A DNA stretch of 9,083 nt, taken from positions 1 to 9,083 of the forward strand of contig JAJNDJ010000017.1 in the NCBI GenBank assembly GCA_021156345.1, given 5' to 3'. A model generated the notes under the pieces. That model was not told the origin of the DNA. It saw only the letters and a list, made by a program, of their open reading frames with translations, and searched no databases. Shown here in pieces: positions 1-5,630 of this stretch; position 1 is the first letter of the stretch; each line of letters begins with the position of its first letter. The position numbers and the translations under genes are program-made. Origin of the DNA: Rubrobacteraceae bacterium (GTDB lineage Bacteria > Actinomycetota > Rubrobacteria > Rubrobacterales > Rubrobacteraceae).

Positions 1-213
1 CGTTCCAAGGTAGCGAAGCCCACCGTGGACCAGGCGCGCGGAGGCCCCTGAAGTCGCCCCGCCAAAGTCCCCGGCGTCCACGAGCGCCACCCGAAGTCCT
101 AGCCGCGCCGCGTCGAAAGCAACCCTGCTCCCGACTATTCCGCCACCGATCACGAGTACGTCGAACACGCCCCGACCGAGTTCTTCCAGTGTGCGTTCCC
201 GATGCCCACCCAT
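1..213 (-). CDS. GlpD-like FAD-dependent oxidoreductase, N-terminal part (runs off left edge)
   Basis: Only the first 71 codons are in the window. Residues 18-35 (FDVLVIGGGIVGSRVAFD) form the beta-alpha-beta FAD-binding fold with the GGGxxG motif. Residues 57-70 (GASARLVHGGLRYLG) match the S-x-R-L-[IV]-H-G-G-[LI]-R-Y-L block typical of FAD glycerol-3-phosphate dehydrogenase. Family members oxidise sn-glycerol-3-phosphate to dihydroxyacetone phosphate at the membrane and pass electrons to quinone; a different alcohol substrate cannot be excluded. The ATG at 213-211 shares its A with the TGA of the upstream aminotransferase gene (TGATG) and has no clear Shine-Dalgarno sequence, so translation is probably coupled to that gene. 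The classical GlpD signature is matched with two deviations (R30 where G is usual, L39 where R is usual), which may mean a divergent paralogue. The family assignment is strong; the substrate is open because the catalytic part is missing. Confidence 0.85.
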   Translation of the reverse strand, partial: MGGHRERTLEELGRGVFDVLVIGGGIVGSRVAFDAARLGLRVALVDAGDFGGATSGASARLVHGGLRYLGT

Positions 214-1505
214 CACAGCGCCACACTTTCGGCCGCTAAGCGAGCGGCGCAGTCGTTGACTAGCCCTGCCATAACGTCGAAGGCTTGCGCAGGGAGCTCC
301 GGATACACGGGCAGGAACACTACGCCTGACATCATCAGCGAGGCTTCGGCGGGCGACGTACGCCCTGCGGGAGCTTCGACGACAGCGATGTTGCTGGTAG
401 CCTGGCTCGCGTCCAGGCCGCGCCGGCGGAGGTTTGCGATCAGGGCCTCAGCATCTTCGACGACCACAGGGAAGAGCCAGTGCGTCCTCTGCAATGATCG
501 CTGACCAGGATGCAGATCTACCACCCGCAGTCTGCGCGCGAATCGCTCACCTGTAGATGCCCGCCTTGCCAGCCGTTCCCCATCGAAGGTCCTTAGCCTC
601 CTGGAGAGCATCGCGAGCAGCGGCGCGGAGGGCCGATGCCTCAGACGCCAGAGGAACATCGTAGCAGGCTCCCGCGGGGGAAACCCGCGTACCACGCCGC
701 TGACCAGTGCGTCGAGGTCGGAGCCGAGCCGCCTACAGGCTCGCGCGAGCAACCCGTATAGGCCGGGCCGCGAGACGGCGACGAGGCCGAGGACTTTTAG
801 CAGCTTCTTCAGATACCCGCCCCGGCCCTGTGAGGGATAGGAGGCCTGGATCCAACGCATCCTGTCAAGCACCTCCCTGTCGCGTACGCGCAGGATCGCC
901 CCGCCAAGCGCGGTCGAGGTCTTGAGAGTGCCGAAACTGTACATGGAGACATCCGCCAACGGATCTCCCATCCTCTTCGGCCCCTTGAAGGCCTGGGCGC
1001 AGTCCTCGACGAGGAGCAGGCCGCGCTCCCTCGCGAACTTCGCTACCCCACCGAGATCCATGCGTCCACCGAAGAGGTGCGCGACCAGAACGACCCGCGT
1101 GCGCGGCGTGAAGGCCGCCTCAAGCACGCAGGACCGCGGCGTGAGCGTCCCGGGGTCGATGTCCACAGGGACGGCGCGCAGACCGTGCTCGCTTATGATC
1201 CGAACCATGTCAGGGTGCGTAACGGCCGAGACGAGAACCTCATCCCCTGCCCACAGACCCTGCGCACCAAGCCACAGGTCCCACCCACTCCGCACCGAGA
1301 AACAAACCAGCCCTTCTTCCTCCAAAGAGCACAGCCGCAGGACCTCACCCTCCAACTTCTCCCTCTTCAACCGCCGGCTATGCCAAAGAACGCCGAATGC
1401 AATATCCTCCACCGAGATGTCCAACCTGTGCCGCGCGTACATACCACGCCACCCCCCCACGCCAGCCAGCGCCCCGAAACCCATCCGCCACGCCCTCGAA
1501 CCCAC
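213..1505 (-). CDS. DegT/DnrJ/EryC1/StrS-family PLP aminotransferase
   Basis: A 430-residue fold-type I PLP enzyme. What can be seen: the cofactor phosphate region around S73-G74, the PLP-ring aspartate D168 in VEDCAQAF (166-173), and the probable Schiff-base lysine K195 in SFGTLKTSTALGG (190-202). The C-terminal domain contains THWLFPV near 350. This family usually aminates keto-sugars, keto-cyclitols or small ketones from glutamate or glutamine. The lysine block differs from the common SFHxxKxxTTGEGG form, so this is a divergent subfamily. Between the lysine and the C-terminal domain lies a long basic, hydrophobic stretch (about 230-300, starting GGYLKKLLKVLGLVAVSRPG) that could associate with a membrane. 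The start is a GTG at 1505-1503 preceded by an AGGGATGAGG ribosome-binding region; M22 is a less likely alternative. It has its own promoter with tandem palindromes and is coupled to the GlpD-like gene. The substrate is unknown. Confidence 0.88.
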   Translation of the reverse strand: MGSRAWRMGFGALAGVGGWRGMYARHRLDISVEDIAFGVLWHSRRLKREKLEGEVLRLCSLEEEGLVCFSVRSGWDLWLGAQGLWAGDEVLVSAVTHPDMVRIISEHGLRAVPVDIDPGTLTPRSCVLEAAFTPRTRVVLVAHLFGGRMDLGGVAKFARERGLLLVEDCAQAFKGPKRMGDPLADVSMYSFGTLKTSTALGGAILRVRDREVLDRMRWIQASYPSQGRGGYLKKLLKVLGLVAVSRPGLYGLLARACRRLGSDLDALVSGVVRGFPPREPATMFLWRLRHRPSAPLLAMLSRRLRTFDGERLARRASTGERFARRLRVVDLHPGQRSLQRTHWLFPVVVEDAEALIANLRRRGLDASQATSNIAVVEAPAGRTSPAEASLMMSGVVFLPVYPELPAQAFDVMAGLVNDCAARLAAESVAL

Positions 1506-1536
1506 AATGCCTCATCCCTTCGCTTCTACCTCACTT

Positions 1537-1564
1537 ATCTTACATTGTAAGTTTACACTGTAAA
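1537..1564 (-). promoter_or_regulatory. Promoter of the aminotransferase/GlpD-like operon
   Basis: Read on the minus strand, TTTACA (1564-1559) and TAAGAT (1542-1537) are separated by 16 bases. This predicts transcription starting near 1530 and a leader of about 25 bases before the GTG at 1505. The -35 box matches consensus at 5 of 6 bases and the -10 at 4 of 6. Both boxes lie inside the two palindromes listed separately, so a protein bound there would block RNA polymerase. Confidence 0.55.
1539..1564. promoter_or_regulatory. Two abutting 13-bp palindromes, probable tandem operator
   Basis: CTTACATTGTAAG (1539-1551) and TTTACACTGTAAA (1552-1564) are each perfect palindromes around one central base. 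They abut with no spacer and share the pattern TTACAnTGTAA. The centres are 13 bp apart, slightly more than one helical turn, so two dimers could bind on nearly the same face. They cover the -35 box and reach the -10 box of the aminotransferase promoter, which suggests repression. The regulator is not in the window and the family cannot be assigned from the site alone. Confidence 0.7.
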
Positions 1565-1630
1565 GCGATCTGGCGCCACACAGCTATCGGCTTTCAGCCA
1601 CGTGTTTGTGGAGTGCTGGCATATTGACCA

Positions 1631-1645
1631 GCCGCCGCAGGCGGC
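1631..1645 (-). terminator. Small GC hairpin behind the MFS gene, weak terminator candidate
   Basis: GCCGCC and GGCGGC form a perfect 6-bp stem with a 3-base loop, 22 bases past the stop codon of the transporter gene. There is no T-run after it in the direction of transcription, so it is at best a weak intrinsic terminator or a transcript-end stabiliser. Confidence 0.3.
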
Positions 1646-1666
1646 GTGCTGCCTTGCTGACGAGCT

Positions 1667-2851
1667 CTATCGCACGAGGGCGAGGACGAGTAAGAATGCG
1701 AAGAGGGCGAGGCCGGCGGCGGTGAGATAAGCACCCGTCAGGCCGAGCGTTCCTGCGGCAGAGGCCATAAAGAGTGGGCCTATCGTCTGGCCGGCGCGAA
1801 GGGACATACCGTTCGTGGCCATGAACGCTCCGCGGTTCTCTGTGGGAGCGTGGGCGTTGAGGAGCGAGAAGACGTTGGGGAGGTTGATCCCTTGCGCCAC
1901 TCCGAACAAGGCGGCGGGGAGCATGAGAAGGGGCATGCTGGGAGCAAAGGCGACCGCGAGGAGGGCTATCGCGTAGAGTACAAAGGCCGTTTTCAGGAGG
2001 CTCTTCTCCGAGAAACGGCCGGTCAGGCGGCCTAGCTGCGTCGAGGTCAGCGCGGTCGTAAGGGAGGCGCCGGAAAGGACGGCCCCGATAATGTAGGAAG
2101 GGGCATCGAAGCGCGCGTTCATCAGGATCGGTAGGTACGATATCTGCGGCCCGAACAGCACGATAAACGTCAGCAGGGAAGCGCAGATCAGCCCGAAGAC
2201 CTCCCTGTCGTGGAGGTTCTCCCACACGCTCCCGAAGTAGTCCCTCAGCCGATCATCGTTGCGCGGCTCCGGATTGTGCAGCGAGAACATGACCACCAGG
2301 GCTATCGGTATCGCAGCGAAGGGAAGGGCGAAAGGGTAGAACCACCCGAAGGTCGCCAGCAGACCGCCTATGGCAGGATAACTCGCCGTCCCCACGGAGA
2401 GAACGCTGGAATTGTATCCGAGGGCGTTCGAGCGCTCGCGGCCGTCGTAGATGTCGCCGATCACGGTGACGTTGAGAGTGCCGAGGGCGGCTGCCCCCAT
2501 ACCCTGGAAGAAGCGGAGGGCGAGGAGCACATCGAAATTGCGGGCGAAAGCGCAGGCGCCGCCGGCAAGGCCGAAAAGGAGGAGGGCGGGGACCAGGATC
2601 TTCTTCCTACCGTAACGGTCTGAGAGAATGCCGAGGAGCGGTGTCATCACGATGCCGGGGAGGGTGAAGAACGTGATCAGGAGCCCAACCTGTCCGCTGG
2701 AGATACCGAGCTCCCTTACGATGGTAGGAAAGGCCGGCGTTACGCTCGAGGTCCCGAGGACCGCCATCAACGTTACGCCCCACAGAACGTGGAGGTTGTG
2801 GTCCTTATAGACGCGGCGAACGCCCTCGTCTCTCTCGGTCTCCGTGGCCAC
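1667..2851 (-). CDS. MFS transporter, drug-efflux (DHA1) type
   Basis: A 394-residue, very hydrophobic protein of the length expected for a 12-helix major facilitator. MFS motif A is at 74-84 (GILSDRYGRKK) between helices 2 and 3. The helix-4 motif with its buried arginine is at 111-123 (ALRFFQGMGAAAL, R113), as in proton-coupled multidrug and small-molecule exporters. A central hydrophilic loop (about 193-215) separates the two six-helix halves, and a truncated motif-A echo (GRLTGRFSEKSLL) is in the second half. The predicted role is proton-driven export from the cytoplasmic membrane; the substrate cannot be read from sequence. The start is a GTG at 2851-2849; the first about 20 residues are a charged cytoplasmic tail. 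No good ribosome-binding site is visible, so the start is uncertain by a few codons. Gaps of 166 bases upstream and 161 bases downstream suggest it is transcribed alone. Confidence 0.88.
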   Translation of the reverse strand: MATETERDEGVRRVYKDHNLHVLWGVTLMAVLGTSSVTPAFPTIVRELGISSGQVGLLITFFTLPGIVMTPLLGILSDRYGRKKILVPALLLFGLAGGACAFARNFDVLLALRFFQGMGAAALGTLNVTVIGDIYDGRERSNALGYNSSVLSVGTASYPAIGGLLATFGWFYPFALPFAAIPIALVVMFSLHNPEPRNDDRLRDYFGSVWENLHDREVFGLICASLLTFIVLFGPQISYLPILMNARFDAPSYIIGAVLSGASLTTALTSTQLGRLTGRFSEKSLLKTAFVLYAIALLAVAFAPSMPLLMLPAALFGVAQGINLPNVFSLLNAHAPTENRGAFMATNGMSLRAGQTIGPLFMASAAGTLGLTGAYLTAAGLALFAFLLVLALVR

Positions 2852-2922
2852 GATAGGAGAATCTATCAGGTGGTGCGTTCGGAGGTGGAATCAGACACTC
2901 TCTCAGCACGCTTCGGCCTCCG

Positions 2923-2934
2923 CTTGTAAACAAG
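2923..2934. promoter_or_regulatory. Inverted repeat upstream of the MFS gene, possible operator
   Basis: CTTGT and ACAAG flank a 2-base centre (CTTGTAAACAAG), 72 bases before the transporter start. Efflux genes are often controlled by TetR- or MarR-type repressors at such short dyads, but no convincing promoter boxes could be aligned with it, so this is tentative. The rest of the 2852-3017 gap shows only a few scattered TTTCAG words and the small hairpin near 3000. Confidence 0.25.
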
Positions 2935-2994
2935 GGCCAGCATGCGACAGGCTGAAATGCTAACTGACTGAAGTACTGAAAGCGTCCGACAGGC

Positions 2995-3008
2995 GCGTGC
3001 TGACACGC
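2995..3008 (-). terminator. Short hairpin after the membrane-protein gene
   Basis: GCGTG and CACGC form a 5-bp stem around a 4-base loop just past the stop codon of the four-helix membrane protein. No T-run follows on the minus strand. It is a weak candidate for the end of the Nudix/membrane-protein transcript. Confidence 0.25.
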
Positions 3009-3017
3009 TGTAGTGCG

Positions 3018-3413
3018 CTAATACACAGACCGGTACATCGCATAAGCGAGACCTCCGAGCACCACGTAGATCAAACCGGCAACGACCACTATGGCCGAGC
3101 CGAGTTGCAGCGCACCGTCAGCCACCTGAAAGAGGCCGTACACAAGGTATCCGATCGCGCACACCAGGGCGCTCGTGTGAAAAAGCGCCGGCCTCCGGGC
3201 GAGTAATCCGACCAGGGCGAGGAGCGCGCCCAGGCAAATGACAAGGGCAAGGATCAGGAGTACGATGCTGCGCAGGACCTCGGCACTGGCGGTGATGCCG
3301 AATCGGTCGGCCGCGGGCACGGGATCAGCGAGCGTGAGGACGAGCCCGTAGAGATCTCCGGCTTCGGCCAGGAACATGAGGCCGAAGAGCACCATGGCGA
3401 CCACTCGTAGCAC
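3018..3413 (-). CDS. Small four-helix membrane protein, function unknown
   Basis: A 131-residue protein made almost entirely of hydrophobic segments: about 4-28, 45-72, 78-97 and 101-127, with short polar connections (DPVPAADRFG, LARRPALFH). It has no recognisable catalytic motif and no signal-peptide cleavage site. It is predicted to be a polytopic cytoplasmic-membrane protein and I do not recognise the family. The start is a GTG at 3413-3411, chosen because the purine-rich AGGGGGA stands 5 bases before it; ATG at codon 7 is an alternative. The stop codon of the Nudix gene lies 9 bases upstream, so the two are almost certainly co-transcribed. That does not by itself show a shared function. 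Confidence 0.7.
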   Translation of the reverse strand: MLRVVAMVLFGLMFLAEAGDLYGLVLTLADPVPAADRFGITASAEVLRSIVLLILALVICLGALLALVGLLARRPALFHTSALVCAIGYLVYGLFQVADGALQLGSAIVVVAGLIYVVLGGLAYAMYRSVY

Positions 3414-3422
3414 ACCGTCCCC

Positions 3423-4118
3423 CTAGCGCCTGTACTCCCGCCAGCCCAGGCGTGCCAATAGCGCTGCGGTCATCGCCGCCGTCGCGCCCCAGATGTTTCG
3501 CGGGACAGGACCCTGGATGGCGAACACAGGCACCTTGTAGTCGCGGCCTTCGCGGCGCCAGAGCACCTTGCGGAACGTCTCCTTGGCGGTCAGAGTCTTC
3601 AGAGGGACCGTGAAGATCTCCTCCACCTCGTCAGAAGCCAGTACCATCTCGGCCTCAGGAGGCAGGAGTCCGACAAACGGGCTGACGCGGAAGTTTGACG
3701 GCGGGATGTACATCTCCTCCAGCGCTCCTACTACTTCGACCAGTTCGGGTTTGAGGTCGATCTCCTCCTCGGCCTCGCGTAAGGCTGTCTCCAGGAGCGA
3801 ACTGTCACGGGCCTCTATGCTGCCGCCGGGAAAGGAGATCTGGCCGGCGTGGTCGGCGAGATCATCCTTCCTCACCGTATAGACGACCCTCGCATCCTCG
3901 CCTTCTACGATGATCGGAACCAGAACGGCCGCACGCCGCGTGTCAGCGCCAGGCGGCGGCACCCGCGGACGTCTCTCACCGGTCTCCAGATCCACAGGCG
4001 AAAACCCCTCGTAGACCTCGCGCCACTCGTCCAACGGGCGAGAGACCGCCTCACGCAGCCGATGCGCAAGATCATTCAGGCCATGGTTCTCGCCGTTGTC
4101 CTCCCGACGTTCGTTCAT
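3423..4118 (-). CDS. Nudix hydrolase, CoA pyrophosphatase (NudL) type
   Basis: With the start chosen here the protein has 231 residues. The diagnostic block is VYTVRKDDLADHAGQISFPG followed by GSIEARDSSLLETALREAEE and EIDL. It contains the CoA-specific extension just before the Nudix box and the REAEEE metal-binding helix. The C-terminal WGATAAM fits the IWGATA motif of the family. Such enzymes split CoA and acyl-CoAs into phosphopantetheine and 3',5'-ADP using Mg or Mn. The final Nudix-box glycine is replaced by aspartate (EEIDL rather than EEIGL). The reading frame is open to an ATG at 4151, but those 11 extra residues (MQVCWYAMIWV) look non-coding and contain a -10-like TATGAT 7 bases before the ATG at 4118-4116, so the shorter form is preferred. 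The membrane-protein gene follows 9 bases downstream. Confidence 0.88.
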   Translation of the reverse strand: MNERREDNGENHGLNDLAHRLREAVSRPLDEWREVYEGFSPVDLETGERRPRVPPPGADTRRAAVLVPIIVEGEDARVVYTVRKDDLADHAGQISFPGGSIEARDSSLLETALREAEEEIDLKPELVEVVGALEEMYIPPSNFRVSPFVGLLPPEAEMVLASDEVEEIFTVPLKTLTAKETFRKVLWRREGRDYKVPVFAIQGPVPRNIWGATAAMTAALLARLGWREYRR

Positions 4119-4125
4119 CACCCAG

Positions 4126-4131
4126 ATCATA
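4126..4131 (-). promoter_or_regulatory. -10 box for a probably leaderless Nudix transcript
   Basis: TATGAT on the minus strand (5 of 6 to consensus) ends 7 bases before the preferred ATG at 4118. Transcription would then start at or within a base or two of the start codon. The best upstream -35 partner, CTGAAA at 4156-4151, matches 4 of 6 bases but needs a long 19-base spacer, so the promoter is only moderately supported. Confidence 0.4.
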
Positions 4132-4172
4132 GCGTACCAACAAACCTGCATTTCAGATGGTCAGCACGCTCG

Positions 4173-4185
4173 GGCCTTTAAGGCC
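4173..4185. repeat. 13-bp perfect palindrome between Nudix and PPOX genes
   Basis: GGCCTTTAAGGCC has perfect 6-bp arms around a single T. It lies in the 122-base gap between the PPOX-type gene and the Nudix gene. No T-run follows on either strand, so a classical terminator is unlikely; an operator or chance palindrome are both possible. Confidence 0.4.
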
Positions 4186-4208
4186 TTCGCTTGTCAGCTA
4201 TTCAGCAT

Positions 4209-4233
4209 TTTTGGAAGGGGAGCCGTTCCAAAA
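4209..4233. repeat. Inverted repeat TTTTGGAA / TTCCAAAA
   Basis: Perfect 8-bp arms TTTTGGAA (4209-4216) and TTCCAAAA (4226-4233) surround a 9-base loop rich in G. It begins 7 bases past the stop of the PPOX-type gene. In RNA of either strand the T-run is on the 5' arm and the A-run on the 3' arm, the reverse of a usual intrinsic terminator. It may end or stabilise that transcript, or be a regulator site for the Nudix gene. Confidence 0.45.
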
Positions 4234-4240
4234 CCCGCTG

Positions 4241-4669
4241 TCAGTCAGAAATGTTCTTACGCGCGATGATCCTTTGCGGCGTTACCCGCACCAACAACTC
4301 ACCCTCCACTGCGTTGCGACGGCCGTACTCATCGGCCCTGTTGGCACCCATGTAGCGGCCCCCGATGCGAGTCGCCCAGTAAAGGAGGTCGGGATCCCCG
4401 GCGGACAGTTCGGAGGAGCCCTCGATCACGACGAAGTGGAAGGGCGGTTCTTCCTCGTCGACGCATAGGCTGACGCGGGAATCGCGACGCATGTTGCGGC
4501 CCTTCATGGTGCTCTCTCCGGTCGTGAATACCAGCGTATCGCCCTCCAGGTCGAACCAGATCGGGGCCGCATGAGGCCTACCGTCAGCACGCACCGTGGC
4601 GAGGACCGCCGTCCTGGCCCGGGTGAGCATGAAGCTCCTGTACTCTTCGTTCGTCATTTGTTGGGCCAC
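4241..4669 (-). CDS. PPOX-class split-barrel flavin/F420-type oxidoreductase
   Basis: A 142-residue single-domain protein of the pyridoxamine 5'-phosphate oxidase-like split beta-barrel fold. The strand pair AVLATVRADGRPHAAPIWF (21-39) and the cofactor-phosphate region with S53, K56, R58 and R61-R62 (STMKGRNMRRDSRVSL, 53-68) resemble the actinobacterial Rv1155-like group that binds coenzyme F420 (FDOR-B). The FMN-dependent pyridoxamine phosphate oxidase proper is longer and has other phosphate-binding residues, so vitamin B6 oxidation is unlikely. The predicted role is F420H2-dependent reduction of an unknown cytoplasmic substrate. The start is a GTG at 4669-4667 with GGGGGA five bases ahead; ATG at codon 5 is possible. 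It sits 54 bases behind the ferritin gene in the same direction, so a shared transcript is plausible. FMN or haem cannot be excluded as cofactor. Confidence 0.82.
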   Translation of the reverse strand: MAQQMTNEEYRSFMLTRARTAVLATVRADGRPHAAPIWFDLEGDTLVFTTGESTMKGRNMRRDSRVSLCVDEEEPPFHFVVIEGSSELSAGDPDLLYWATRIGGRYMGANRADEYGRRNAVEGELLVRVTPQRIIARKNISD

Positions 4670-4723
4670 TGTAATCCCCCACCGACACGCTAGAAGTTCG
4701 CAGCCATAGCGAAACCTGGTTAA

Positions 4724-5233
4724 TCAGCCGGCCGGCTGCTCCTCTGCCCTGCGCTGGCCTAGCTCCCTGTCGAGCAGGAAGAGCGCCTCGCTTTTGTCTC
4801 CTACCATCTTCAGGGTCTCGACGACGTCCCCCGCGTTCTTCTCCTCCTCGACCTGCTCCGTAACGAACCATTGCAGAAACGTCTGGCTCGCGTAGTCGTT
4901 CTCCCTTACCGCGAGCCCGTAGAGGTCATTGATCATCGCGGTGACCTCTTTCTCGTGCTCCAGCGCCTGCTCGAAGACCTCCAGCGGCGACCCGAATTCG
5001 ACCACCGGTCCGTCTATCCCCCGCAGGACGACGCGTCCGTTGCGCTCGAGGATGAAGTCATAGAACTTCATCGCGTGCTCCGTCTCCTCCCTGGACTGGG
5101 CGCGCATCCACTGCGCGAAGCCAGGAAGGTTCTCCGACTCGCAGTAGGCGGCCATCGAGAGATACTGGTAGGCCGAATAGAGCTCGTTCTTGATCTGCTC
5201 GTTCATCGCTTCCTCGACCGCGTTGCCAAGCAA
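4724..5233 (-). CDS. Non-haem bacterial ferritin (FtnA type)
   Basis: A 169-residue four-helix iron-storage protein that oxidises Fe(II) and stores a ferric core in a 24-subunit shell. All diiron ferroxidase ligands are visible: E17, E50 and H53 (REETEH), E94, Q127 and E130 (TEQVEEE), with Y24 near the site. These positions equal those of E. coli FtnA when translation starts at the TTG at 5233-5231. That TTG has an excellent ribosome-binding site, GGAGGAGGT, 4 bases ahead. An upstream in-frame TTG at 5308 would add 25 residues with no homologous look and no ribosome site, so it was rejected. A TATAGT (5281-5276) may be the -10 box, but no good -35 box goes with it. The PPOX-type gene follows after 54 bases. 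The last codons form a 14-base palindrome, CAGCCGGCCGGCTG (4725-4738). Confidence 0.93.
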   Translation of the reverse strand: MLGNAVEEAMNEQIKNELYSAYQYLSMAAYCESENLPGFAQWMRAQSREETEHAMKFYDFILERNGRVVLRGIDGPVVEFGSPLEVFEQALEHEKEVTAMINDLYGLAVRENDYASQTFLQWFVTEQVEEEKNAGDVVETLKMVGDKSEALFLLDRELGQRRAEEQPAG

Positions 5234-5245
5234 GGTGACCTCCTC
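5225..5245 (-). promoter_or_regulatory. Ribosome-binding site that fixes the ferritin TTG start
   Basis: On the minus strand GGAGGAGGT is followed by CACC and then the TTG at 5233-5231. The match to the anti-Shine-Dalgarno sequence is essentially perfect and the spacing is good. It therefore overrides the longer open frame. Confidence 0.75.
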
Positions 5246-5394
5246 CTTCTCGTCCTTCGCTACGTCCCGGCCTCCACTATACCGATCCCCGGGACAAAGA
5301 GTCTGCAAGAATCGCAGACGAGTCAGCGCGCGTCTACTGCGCCGGGCTGGTGAAACGATCTGCTAGAAAGACGATCCGGTCGTTATGATACCTG

Positions 5395-5630
5395 ATGCCT
5401 GTTGCCACGGGTTACGTACGACTCGCCACGCTGGAGCGGGCCAACGAGGTCGCGAACGCTGCCAGGGGCGTGAGTAGCGTCGCCTCGATCGGGAACGTTT
5501 GTGGAAACCACCCGCTATTGCCCGCCTCTCTTCGAACCGCACGCGTTGGATCGCGAGAGATCTACGCCTCTCAATTCTGTGTTGTCCTGGCGCGGGTCAG
5601 TCTGCGCCTCCTGTGGCAAGCATGTCGAGG
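5395..5630 (+). pseudogene. Possible decayed Lrp/AsnC-type effector (RAM) domain gene
   Basis: The gap 5234-5596 holds no convincing intact gene. On the plus strand an ATG at 5395 opens a frame whose first 40 residues (TGYVRLATLERANEVANAAR, then GVSSVASIGNVCGNHPLL) have the beta-alpha-beta look of a stand-alone Lrp/AsnC effector domain: a strand, a helix with R-A-N-E-V, then G-V-x-x-V. After about 5521 that frame becomes arginine-rich nonsense. One base over, the frame continues FEPHALDRERSTPLNSVLSW then RGSV, which fits the second half of such a domain. A single-base frameshift near 5521 would join them. A TATGAT (5384-5389) ends 5 bases before the ATG, but no -35 box is seen. The end would overlap the convergent hydrolase gene. 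The resemblance is by eye only; it could equally be chance in GC-rich DNA. Confidence 0.25.

Noticed and set aside
922..1563. A 213-codon plus-strand open frame over the aminotransferase.
   Set aside because: Antisense to a gene with clear PLP-enzyme motifs; Ser/Pro/Arg-rich translation without domain character, and its end runs through the promoter palindromes.
1598..1611. CCAC/GTGG inverted repeat including CACGTG near the transporter end.
   Set aside because: Only 4-bp arms and not aligned with any promoter or T-run.
1584..2225. A 213-codon minus-strand open frame overlapping the transporter gene.
   Set aside because: Arg/Pro-rich out-of-frame translation of the MFS gene, which has motif A and regular membrane helices in its own frame.
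4725..4738. 14-bp perfect palindrome CAGCCGGCCGGCTG at the end of the ferritin gene, considered as a terminator.
   Set aside because: It encodes the last residues, has no loop when folded and no T-run behind it; likely chance in GC-rich coding sequence.
4584..4871. A 95-codon minus-strand frame spanning the ferritin/PPOX junction.
   Set aside because: Out-of-frame shadow of both genes; translation is low-complexity Gly/Arg.
5355..5376. Direct repeat of ACGATC 16 bases apart upstream of the possible relic gene.
   Set aside because: A six-base repeat pair is expected by chance and no further copy or structure supports an iteron or binding-site array.
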